A DNA stretch of 64,000 nucleotides, taken from positions 769,352,552-769,416,551 of the forward strand of contig CM060918.1 in NCBI GenBank assembly GCA_030737875.1, read 5' to 3'. Position numbers and translations under genes: made by a program. Position 1 is the stretch's first letter. Each line of letters starts with the position of its first letter. The DNA is from Allium sativum (taxonomy: Eukaryota; Streptophyta; Magnoliopsida; Asparagales; Amaryllidaceae). Positions 11,712-20,905 of this stretch are shown one piece after another. The notes beneath the pieces were generated by a model. It had not been told where the DNA came from and searched no databases. It saw nothing but the letters and a program-made list of their open reading frames with translations.

Positions 11712-13429
11712 TGAGACGACCCCAAACCCCGTACTGACGGAGACAAGGGTTATCTTTGGAATATAACACAGAAACAGATAATAGCAGAACAGAAATAAAT
11801 AAATACACCAGATAATGAACAATAGAATATACTGGATAAACGTAATCATCAGAGTTACATAGTATACTGGGTCATACTTAGTACAAATACAGTTCAACTA
11901 TACATATATAATTTTTACAACGCATATATAACTTATACATCGACTATATAATTTATACATCGTCGTTTTCCATATCGTTTATAAATTAGAGATCTCACAT
12001 TGGGTTCCACTCCACCAAAAATAGCAGAAGGCTCAGAAAAATATGCGGTCTCTTCTAAAAGGTAGAAGACGTCCACACGGTCACGATGTTTCCTGTTTCA
12101 TCGAATTTTGTCAACCCAGCAAAAAGATATGATTTTTCAAAGTTCAGATGTAATAAAAGACGCACCTTTCACGATGGTTCAAAACTAGGTCATGGATTTG
12201 CGCGCAAACGGTGGGGCTTGGGGGCGATCGGCCTATGCCACGCTGACGGCCTTGGAGGGGCGCACGTGCGCCTGAAGTGGGGTCCACTTCGGTGGTCACC
12301 TCCGGCCTCGGCGAAGCTTAAAAGGCAGCGACTTTGGGGCTTCGATCCGGGTGAAATACTGCACGATAATTGGAGAAGTTTATATGGATGTGAAGAGGAG
12401 ATGGAGAGCTTCAAAAATTGGGCTGGGGCGCTCGATATCGTTGAAAGATGGAGGAGAAATCAGACCGGGAAGTTGCGAGCCTTTTTCCGTCGTGCGCTGA
12501 GAGGTTTTGGGGAAGATGACGGGGAGAGAGAAAGTGAAATGATTGGCCGATAATTTTTATTTATTTATTAATTTCAAAAATCCGAAAATACCCTTTTCCA
12601 CACATGAACTCTAATCCAAACCCAACGACTGTCGTCCCTAGCGTTTTACCCCCATTCCGAACACAATGGGATATGTTTCGTAGGCCCATTCGACTGTTTC
12701 AGTCAGTTTTCCTTCAAATTAAAATATAAAACATTCAGTATTTAATTTGAACGTACATTTCAATTTGCCAGGGCCATAAACTGATTCGAAAAATTCCAGA
12801 TAAATAAATCTAGCTATGTTTTAACGATACGGTCCTAACAAAACTAGTTTCGTCGAATTCTGAGACCGTTTGCAAAAAGGCCCATTTCTGGTCGATCCAA
12901 ATTAACTATAATTGACCAAAACACGTTTCCTTTGCCACGCTCACATACTAGCTTCAAAAATTATGAAATTTGAAACCTAGCAATAACTTCACATCCCGGA
13001 TCCAACAAAAGTGGTTTCGTCGAATTCCGATGTCGTTTGCAAAATGGCCAATTTCACTGGCTATATAAATTCCATAGCGACCTTTCTGAAAATTCATTTG
13101 GCCATAACTTTTGCTTTCCGTTATGAAAATTTGATTTTTTAGATTCGTTAGAAAGGTATTCACTAACATATTTAAATATTTTTGGTTTCGCTAAAATCCG
13201 TTTTGTTTTGCACCCGGTATAGTCCGACAAAGTTTGAATTCAATTTTTGAAACTGCAGCGCCATTTCAGGCCTTGTTTATAATTATAATTAATTATATTC
13301 GCTTTCAATTGTCGATTCAAACTCACTTTCCATTTCCATTATTTAAAATATTTATTTTATATATTTAAAATCCATTATTTTAGCCAATTTAAAATTTTTA
13401 AATTGGTTCAGATTTTCTGGGTCGTTACA
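11712..13429 (-). repeat. Element B 5' LTR, 1718 bp
   Basis: Partner of 4367-6089 (same ends, about 2% divergence by eye). The target duplication TGCTG follows at 13430-13434. It would carry the promoter for minus-strand transcription; I cannot place a convincing TATA box. Confidence 0.95.
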
Positions 13430-13434
13430 TGCTG

Positions 13435-14224
13435 TGAAGTATTTCTACTTGAATATAGAGAGAAGCCTAAGCAATTATCTCGAGATCTTGAATTATAACG
13501 AGTGGATTTTGATTTTTTTAAATTTCTATTGTCTTTTCCCTTTGTAATTATGGACAATTTGCTTGCCTTCGAATATGCCTTGTCAAATACAAGCAATCCA
13601 AAGGAGCAAAAGCAACTTATGAGGAACCTGCTTTTGGTGGCTTCTGGAAATAAACTAAAAGCACTTGCAACTCAAAAGATTACAAAAAGTGATCACTAAT
13701 GTTATAGGTGACTTGTTTTTATGTCCTTTTTTTTTAAAAAAACATTAAAGATTTAATGTTCATATCTTCTCTCACACGACCACATTTGTCTACATATTAT
13801 TTCAAATAGTTTTTTTTTTTGCTTTGATTCTTGTTGAATAAAAATACCAATATATTTATTTGTATGTATAATTCAGCTTTGTAGGTTTCATAAGAAAACG
13901 AGCTTTGTAGATTTTAGAGGCAATTCCTGATGCAAATAGAAGATATGATGATAGCATTAGGTGGATGCTAATTACATTTCAGAGGCAAATGAGCTTTGTG
14001 GAATTCATAGTTAAATGACCTTTGTAATTGGGTTAAAGGCTTTCAGAGGTAAATGAGGAGGACAGTTGTAATTTTATATATATTTATATGGTATATGATT
14101 TATAACTTGTATTCTGGATATACAGTTGTGATTTTTATTAATGAACCGATCATGATGCTTATTTCTTTAGTTATTTGTCTATTTTTTATTTCACATATAT
14201 AATATTTTAGATTTTTATACATAT
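13435..14224. other. Old flanking sequence, AT-rich
   Basis: Right-hand continuation of the element B target site. Apart from the short exportin-like tail at 13551-13699 I see no gene. Motifs such as GAGCTTTGTAG recur around 13900-14000. Confidence 0.4.
13551..13699 (+). pseudogene. Possible exportin-5/HASTY C-terminal fragment
   Basis: A 48-codon stretch from ATG 13551 to TAA 13697-13699 has the feel of a real protein: after MDNLLAFEYALSNT it contains NPKEQKQLMRNLLLVASGNK and then LKALATQK. From memory, this resembles the C-terminal end of plant exportin-5 (HASTY), where a similar KEQK..LM..LL..ASGN.LKAL block occurs; I cannot run the comparison. No splice acceptor is obvious just upstream, and no other exons are visible because element B is inserted 120 bp away. 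It could be a gene-fragment relic, possibly carried by the CACTA element whose end lies at 14495. Confidence 0.35.
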
Positions 14225-14495
14225 AATTTGTGGACATATTACAACTGTAAAATAATAGTTGTAATAAAATATATCACAACCGTTATGAACAGTAGTAAAA
14301 ATTATAACAACAACGGTGCATAACAAGTGTAATAAAGTTTATTACAATTGTGAAAACAGTTATAAAATATACATATCACAATGGTGTCGTAACGGTGCAC
14401 AACAGTTGTAAAAGATTTTAGTCTATTACAACTTCTTAATATACGACGGTTGCAATGGTTTTACATTGTTGTAATATGGTCTATTTGTTGTAGTG
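14225..14495. mobile_element. CACTA-type transposon terminus with subterminal repeats
   Basis: The sequence ends TTTGTTGTAGTG at 14495, the reverse complement of CACTACAACAAA, a standard CACTA terminal inverted repeat. The 270 bp inside it are dense with short direct and inverted copies of ACAACTGT, GTTGTAAT and ACAACGGT, as expected for transposase-binding subterminal arrays. The element extends to the left; its other end is not visible and may be outside the window, beyond elements A and B. A 3-bp duplication would be CAG (14496-14498). Confidence 0.6.
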
Positions 14496-14588
14496 CAGAA
14501 TAGAATGTTATTTTTTATTTTACATAGCTAGTATTTGCTAAACTTATCAATGTAAGTAATAGAATATAAAATACCCATACATATGCAC

Positions 14589-14876
14589 TTGTCACACTAT
14601 CAAGATCATTCCACTGATATGTGATGTTGCCAGCCTCATCTACTTCCCTTGATGTGTGGGTGTGATCAAATATGTCCATGTAGGACACGGGATATCAACA
14701 AGCTCGTTCCAGCAATAGATAATATATATAACTCAATTAAACATAGCCAATTACCAAACTGATCAATATACATATATAATAACTGATAAATTTACCAAGT
14801 CCTTGCAGTGTTTAGATCCTCCACGATGAGTCGTTGGGTTCCTGTTTTTATTTGCTAAGTTCCTCGTCGACTCCAC
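14589..14876 (-). pseudogene. Two exons resembling a CACTA-type plant transposase (Transposase_24-like)
   Basis: On the minus strand an 81-base, phase-0 exon (14876-14796) is bordered by an AG and a GT and encodes 27 residues including RNLANKNRNPTTHRGGSKHC. After a short AT-rich intron, a second block (about 14696-14589) reads YMDIFDHTHTSREVDEAGN. The order of an N-rich THxGGSK motif followed by a D-I/L-F-x-x-THT motif is the pattern I know from the plant Ptta/En-Spm Transposase_24 family. The second block has no clean splice acceptor. Probably a fragment of a transposon gene, distinct from the CACTA end at 14495, which points the other way. Confidence 0.4.
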
Positions 14877-14912
14877 CTGCAAATTTGCATTGCATAATTA
14901 TTTAATGAGATA

Positions 14913-15579
14913 TGTAACATCCCATAAATTTCAACCCTTCAAATATATAATTTAATTTAATTGTTGAATTAAAAATGGTATTAAAACATAAATTAGATAC
15001 GTTAATTTATGACTCCAAAATTTATTTTTGATAAACAATAACCTACATTAGATAAACTATGATTGAAAATAATGGAAATTATTAGGTTGTTTATGCATTT
15101 GGATTAGCTAATTTTGAACTATTGTTGATAAAAAAAATTGCAATTGAATCCTTAATTTTATTTTACTGGTTCAATAATTAGAAATAAATTTTTGAATGTT
15201 TCCAGTTTAATTTTGTATAGGAAGAATTGTAACAAAACATAGTGCCAATTATATATAATGTATGTTTTAACTATCGCAGTTAATGAAAATTAATGTTTAC
15301 ATTTATAGTAATAAATTATACATCTTCATTTTTAAATATAAGTATAATTTTATAAAGGTTATAAATCCAAAATTTTAGAACAATATTTTATGGTCATTGA
15401 ATAATAGCTGTAAACGATATAGGAACATTTTCGATGTGAGGCATAAAAACTTTAACTTCGAATTAGATTTTGAACTGTGTGTGTTTAGTTTAATTTAAGT
15501 AAATCAGGTCAATCGTTAAATTACAAATTCAATTATAATTTTTTAATATTGCTATCAGTGAATAAAATAATAAGAGTAT
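14913..15579. repeat. Possible LTR remnant
   Basis: TGTAACATCCC at 14913 looks like the start of a gypsy LTR (compare TGTAACAACCC of element I). About 670 bp of AT-rich sequence without genes follows up to the hAT insertion. No matching end or second copy was found, so this is weak. Confidence 0.25.
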
Positions 15580-16005
15580 ATGGTATGTAGGGCTGTTATG
15601 GTAATGGTAAATTCACCCTTACCATACCAATACCATATTATTTATTACCAGTAAATTGCAGAATTTGTTTACCAAGTATCGTCGGTACGGTAATGGTAAA
15701 TTTACCGTTGAAAATTGTAAAGACAACGGTAGCAAATTGTTCCAACCGACGGTAATGGTATATTTACCGATACTATATTAGTGCATTAAAAAAAACTTAT
15801 TTGAGCCATTTATTTTAATACTTTTACTTTGCTCAGTTGAATGAATAGAGGCGCTACTTTACTAACGCTAGGGTTTTATTCTCACCGCAGCCGCATTTAT
15901 TCTCTCAGTCTCACCTTTTCACTTTTTACTTTCGTTTCTTTCTCCCTCTTCCCCAATTTGGTGGCCGAATTCAATTTCAACCTCAAAATATAAATTCTCT
16001 CGCAA

Positions 16006-16080
16006 TGGAGTCATTGCATTCTAATAGTCCTGATCAACCTATTGCTGAAGGAGATCAAATTGGTGCTACTGCTGCAATAA
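16006..16080 (+). pseudogene. Exon-like segment inside element C, product unknown
   Basis: An ATG at 16006 follows a CT-rich, 5'-UTR-like stretch (about 15880-16005). Twenty-five codons begin MESLHSNSPDQPIAEGDQ and then meet a GTAAGG donor-like site at 16081. I do not recognise the protein. It may be the first exon of the transposon's own gene or of a captured gene. Confidence 0.35.
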
Positions 16081-16229
16081 GTAAGGATTCTTCGATTTGG
16101 TTGTTGTAGTTTTCGATTTGCTTGTTGTACAACTTTATTTTTGAAGGTTTTATTTTCAATCGTCCCTTTGTATGTTTGGATGAAGTCGGTTAATTGGTTT
16201 GAGCATAGTTGTATTGTATGTGTTCAGAT

Positions 16230-16902
16230 TAGGGCTATTATGGTAATGGTAACCACTACCGATACATGAGAATCATTACCGTGCCAGTACTACTGGTAAG
16301 TCAAAAATAGCCACCGATAATTTACCATTACCAATGGTAAAATATTCATTGGTATACCGATAAACTGGTATACCATTGGCTGGTAATGGGAAATTTACCA
16401 GTACAACAAACATTCAAATTTTGTTGCACTAAAATTAAAAAAAGAAGCAATTATCTTGTTTTTTTATTATTACTTTATGATATTTATATTAGTATTATGA
16501 CATGTTTTAGTTGACATCTAAGTATTTCTTAATCCATCACAACTTATTTACAATAATATGAGATAATAACATTTATAATCTCAAACTTTGAGCCTAACAA
16601 AACATAAAAAGAATCATCATCATAAACAATACTACAAAATCTTCTTAAAAACCACGACGTATCATTAAAAGTGTCTATGGTTAAGGTTTGATCTAACAGT
16701 GAAAAATAAATTTAATATGATTGGTTAATTTACCGTTACCATTGGTTTTGACTTTTCTTTACTAGTATATTTACCGTTAACAATGGTAAATTTACCGTTA
16801 TCATACCGATAACATTGTCAAACCAAAATGGCTCAATTTTTTTAACCAATTACTTGGTATTGGTATGGTACTAGTAAACTTACCGTTACCATAATAGCCC
16901 TA
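16230..16902. mobile_element. Nested hAT element (MITE-like, 673 bp) inside element C
   Basis: It starts TAGGGCTATTATGG and ends with the exact inverted form CCATAATAGCCCTA. The 8-bp duplication is GTTCAGAT (16222-16229) and CTTCAGAT (16903-16910), one mismatch. Termini and internal GGTAATGGTA/TTTACCGTTACC motifs match those of the host element C, so the two are close relatives and one jumped into the other. No coding capacity. Confidence 0.85.
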
Positions 16903-17067
16903 CTTCAGATAGTCAAATACTTTATCAGTTTGAAACGAAAATGAACTCTTATCAATGACAAGTTGCTGCCATATAATAGTTAAAAGCTATACTAACCAAA
17001 CATGTCAGTTTATTTCCTTAATATTTATTGTTTTTTTGGTAAGTTGGTTTTGAATTTGTGCTAACAG

Positions 17068-17163
17068 ATTAATGAGCATCTTAGTGATGTTAATGTTCTT
17101 GCATTTGCTAAATCCAGAAAAAAAATCTTCTTAATAACTTGCGGTGATGGCAAGTTGACTAAG
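17068..17163 (+). pseudogene. TOPLESS-like WD40 exon captured in element C
   Basis: Exactly 32 codons, bordered by a CTAACAG acceptor-like site and a GTTTGT donor-like site, phase 0 at both ends. They read HLSDVNVLAF at the start and FLITCGDGKLTK at the end. This closely follows the WD40 block H..GVND(I/L)AF....K....TCGDDKTIK that I know from plant TOPLESS/TPR co-repressors. The match is from memory and partial. The next acceptor-like site (17439) does not lead into a recognisable TOPLESS exon, so only this exon, or little more, is present. Confidence 0.45.
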
Positions 17164-17960
17164 GTTTGTTTCATTAACAAATTCCATGGTATCATTTAAA
17201 TGATGTTCATCAATCCATTGGTAATGTTAGGCTGTTAGCTATTGGGTTGGGAATGACTGTTACACTTACATTTTATACAGTCGGTTGAATTATATTTCGC
17301 TACTCAGGTGCTAATTTGTATTTACTATTTACAACAAGTTCTTTTAGTTTTCCAAATAGTCAAGTGTTAAATTGTATTTACAGCAAGTTCTTTTAGTTGT
17401 CCGAGTACTTATTGTTTGATGAATCTCGTATTTCTACAGATAAAAGAAAGGTTTCATGGGTACAGGACTATGCAGACAAGGCAACAAGAATGGACGAAAA
17501 TTTTGTGCTATTTAAGTATAATGAGTAGCTGCATGCATATTATTTTGTCAATTCTGAATTCTGATATTTATGTTACTTTGTGTACTGAATATTTTGTGCT
17601 AAATACATTCCAGACAACTTTGTTCTCATGTTATTACTATTTTGTAGTTCTGGTTAGTGTCTAATTTATGTAGTTATTTTTTCATATTTTTTTAGCGGTA
17701 ATTGTACCGTTACCGGCAATTGGTATACTAATAGTCGGTTTACCGATGGCTTTGGTATCGGTAACAGTTGTGATTTTAGATTTACTGACAATATCGGTAT
17801 GGTAAAAAAAACTGTCGATCGGTAATGGTAACCGTTACCATAAAGCCCTAATTGTATGCAACAAGTTTAAATAAGTAAATGTTTCAATTTTATAAATAAA
17901 TAAAACATTATCTACGTTGTGTCTTTATGGCCCTTCTCTCCTTGAAAACCATTCTCGTAA

Positions 17961-17962
17961 TA

Positions 17963-17994
<32 letters not shown>
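17961..17994. repeat. (TG)n(TA)n microsatellite
   Basis: Alternating TG then TA dinucleotides. Confidence 0.9.
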
Positions 17995-17995
<1 letters not shown>

Positions 17996-18400
17996 ACAAA
18001 AGGAAACCTTTCATTTCAATTGCATGCATGCATAGACATTGCCCTTTTGCCATGCATTCGGCATAACGCATGCATCTGGTATGTAAAAAATGAAATGTTC
18101 CATACATAACGTAAGTAAGTGAATAAAAGGAAAGGGCATCATTTGGTTTCCAACCCTTGTCTCTCAACTATATGTTTTATATTACATGTAATATATGGTA
18201 TAACATAAATGATCTCTATTATTCCCTAAACACGTTTTAATGACTTCATATAATATATAGTATAAAACGTTTTATATAACATAAATGCCTCCTATTCTTC
18301 GAAAAGTCGCGTTTCAATAAAAAATATAGAGAGAGATAGAAACATATGGTTCAAAAAAAAAAAGATATAGCTTTAAAAACAATACGCTTAGTGCTGAGTT

Positions 18401-18450
18401 GGTGAACCAAGAGGAATATTCCAATGTTATAATTGGAATGGTGATTCACC
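18401..18450. repeat. Short fold-back sequence
   Basis: GGTGAA..ATTCCAAT, a six-base loop, ATTGGAAT..TTCACC forms a 50-bp imperfect hairpin. It may be a transposon end or a hairpin relic; no family assigned. Confidence 0.5.
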
Positions 18451-19462
18451 ACGTTCTTTCCAATTTGATGCTCCCCTTCTTTCTGTTTATATAAACCAAC
18501 ATGTCTTATATGTTCACATACTTTTTATCTCAACTTCCGCTCTCTCTTGCGTTTTCTTCCTCCTCTAGATATGAGCTCTTAAAAAGACAAAAAAAAAAGA
18601 AGAAGAAGAAAAATCAGTCCTCCTCCTCAAATTGAAGGCTAGTTCTTCCTCAATCGAAGTCGCTATTGTCGAAGCTCAGCACCGCACTGGAATTGAAACA
18701 ACAATTTACCCCTACCATGAGCTTCATCTCTTGCATGGTTTCTATTCGTTGATTTATTGTGAATATTTGCTCGTTGTTAATTTTTGATTCAAGCTTATTA
18801 TTAAATTTAATAATTCAACTAAATGGAACATTTAATTTTTGATTGTTTGGGATGCTAATTTTTGTATTTGTTGCTGTCTTGGCTTGATCTGCATTCAATG
18901 TTGTTACATGAGTGTCATGTATGAGTCATGACCACATAATCATGTCTGTGCATGTTTATTTCTTGAGTTTGGCCACTTTGTATTTTTTAATGTTCTACCC
19001 ACCTGTTCTATTTAGCATCAGTATATCTCAGTAAATTCAATATATGGGATGGCAGTACATTGACTATATCAACACAATTGGAATTTATGACCTTAAGCCT
19101 ACCATTTTGCGAGCTAAACAGTTTAAATTTATATTTTCATGCATGGTTGCATATCATTATTTGGTTTGTAAGTATAGATTTATTTACACATGTCCTAAGT
19201 TTTGAAATATGTGTAGATACTGAAATGGTAACACTTGCTAATTATCACACAATTATGTACTTACCACCTTGTGTGCTAACTGGAACCATATTATAAAACT
19301 ATATTTATACCTATCTGGTTCATGAAATTTGAGATAAATGCTTGATATATTTGGATTGCTTTGTGCCTTTGGTTAGACTTGTGATTCTGGAACGGTGCCA
19401 TGCATGCACTTGTAGCTTCGAGCGTCTGCTCCTTTAAATTTTCGTGCACGAAGTGCTGCTCG

Positions 19463-19464
<2 letters not shown>

Positions 19465-19510
<46 letters not shown>

Positions 19511-19533
19511 AGAAGAAAAAGAAGAGAGAAAGA
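19465..19533. repeat. Poly(A) run of 44 followed by GA-rich tract
   Basis: A44 at 19465-19508, then AGAAGAAAAAG-type purines. No retrogene or SINE body is recognisable to its left. Confidence 0.9.
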
Positions 19534-19636
19534 TGAATACATGTTTTTCCTGTTCCAATTAGTGCTATGTATCTAATTTAACCAATGACAGAAAAATGAA
19601 GATATTGTATAAACCTTTAAATATATGTATATATGT

Positions 19637-19638
<2 letters not shown>

Positions 19639-19694
<56 letters not shown>
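19639..19694. repeat. (AC)n(AT)n microsatellite
   Basis: About 18 AC units followed by about 10 AT units. Confidence 0.95.
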
Positions 19695-19956
19695 TCTCAG
19701 GTGAGGATATGTTTAAAAAGGGAAGTATTACCTCCTCCATGCATTTTTGTTTGGCCTGTAACTAGTTTGTCTTAACCTATCAAATTGGCACCATGGCTTT
19801 ATCACTTTACAATGCCATGTTGAAGCGTAGTTACATGATGAATTTTATATTTTTGTGACATGTTTGTATACTTGAGTTACATTTGTTGCCATACCTTTGT
19901 TCTAACTTATGAATTGAGACATACATTTGATTGTACCAATTCAAAGCATGTCGAAT

Positions 19957-20842
19957 TATTGACAACTTTTTGGCAAAACCCATAGTGGCTCAACGGATCG
20001 AAGCCCAATGTCCAAAAAAATTCTTCAGCATTGATCGATCGGTCGATAGAGCAATACACACTCCAAAAAGCCCAGACAAGGTTCAGCCCAAGCCGGTCTC
20101 CTTCAAAAGCAGCATGAACCTAGAGCGACTCGAGCTAGTCTCCTTCAAGCAATGGCTCATCGAGCCTGGAGGAATCACTCATCTCAACTAGCCGAGTTAG
20201 CCACTTCCATCAAAATCAGATCGACCAAATATCTCGGATTCACCTGGAAGTATCCAGCTAAGTCATTCATTACTGAGACCGATTCTCAAGGCAAAATAGG
20301 CATTCAACCACTTCCGGACAAGACTCTACTTTTGATACACCCCATCTCGAGTGCCATGTAAGCCACCTTTTTCGATGATACTATTAATTAGCAGCAGACC
20401 GGGTCTCACCGCCATAACTTCTTCAATGATCGAGCTCCATGTATCCGAGCTCCGCAAAAGAGGCAAGCCGTGTGGCGGCCCGCTCAGCCCATTTCTCCAT
20501 CTATAAATACCTTCTTCCCCAAAGAAGAAAGGCAGGCTATTTTGGGCATTCTAAACTCAGGAAAAAGAAGACTTACAGCTAATTCCTCAAATAACCAATT
20601 CCTATTCCTCATAAAACTTCTCATCTGCCATCTTTCATCAAACAGAAAAAGCATTGTACTTGTAATCAAAAGTAAATCAATACATATAAAGTGGACGTAG
20701 GCACCATCTTTACCGAAACACTACAAAAAGTCTTGTATGTTCCCTGTTTTCTTAATTTTACCATATTCTATAAATATTATTCGTATGCTCTCCACACGAT
20801 TGGGGGTTGACTGTCACTAGTGACCAACTTTTGATGTCAATA
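19957..20842 (+). repeat. Element D left (5') LTR, 886 bp
   Basis: Aligns with 44074-44203 plus 63198-63955. The start reads TATTGACAAC against TGTTGACCAA in the right copy, and the end reads GTCAATA against GTCAACA, so both terminal dinucleotides have mutated. Confidence 0.85.
20501..20510 (+). promoter_or_regulatory. TATA box in element D LTR
   Basis: CTATAAATAC, about 545 bp into the LTR. The right copy has decayed to CTATATATAC (63614-63623). Confidence 0.6.
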
Positions 20843-20860
20843 CTTTGGCGCGCTAGATGG
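20843..20860 (+). promoter_or_regulatory. Primer-binding region of element D
   Basis: TTTGGCGCGCTAGATGGGG directly follows the LTR. I know similar TTGGCGCGCCAG..GGGG sites from plant TAT-type elements; the tRNA is not identified here. Confidence 0.5.
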
Positions 20861-20905
20861 GGGCATGCACTGACATACTCTAAGACCTTCAGCAAGTCCC
20901 GATCC

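Larger units (their letters stand above)
4367..13429 (-). mobile_element. Element B: complete Ty3/gypsy chromovirus, 9.06 kb
   Basis: Two long direct repeats begin TGAGACGACCCC and end GGGTCGTTACA. They flank a minus-strand gag-pol with a primer-binding site inside the right LTR and a polypurine tract inside the left one. The target duplication TGCTG is perfect (4362-4366 and 13430-13434). By eye the LTRs differ by roughly 2%, so insertion is fairly recent. Gag is broken and the RNase H active site has a substitution, so this copy is probably not autonomous. The integrase-before-chromodomain order and the HDVFHISQL motif make it a chromovirus. Confidence 0.95.
15588..17850. mobile_element. 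Element C: hAT-type DNA transposon with nested insertion
   Basis: Ends form an inverted repeat (TAGGGCTGTTATGG at the left; CCATAAAGCCCTA at the right). The flanking 8-bp duplication is ATGGTATG (15580-15587) and ATTGTATG (17851-17858), one mismatch, as expected for hAT elements. The termini are packed with copies of GGTAATGGTA and TTTACCGTTACC on both strands, likely transposase-binding repeats. No hAT transposase is recognisable, so it is non-autonomous or deleted. It contains exon-like segments (16006-16080 and 17068-17163) that may be captured host sequence. Confidence 0.8.
17859..19956. other. Unassigned intergenic stretch between element C and the nest
   Basis: No convincing gene. A TATA-like TTTATATAAACC at about 18486-18497 is followed by a CT-rich leader-like stretch (about 18520-18560) and an A/G-rich run near 18586-18612, which could be a dead promoter and 5' UTR, but no good frame follows. 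Simple repeats are listed separately. Confidence 0.4.

Noticed and set aside
19060..19296. 78-codon open frame in the spacer before the nest
   Set aside because: Composition is that of AT-rich non-coding DNA (Leu/Ile/Phe-rich), with no motif and no splice context.
19465..19508. A44 as the poly(A) tail of a retrogene, SINE or LINE
   Set aside because: No body, target duplication or promoter boxes visible to its left; treated as a simple repeat.
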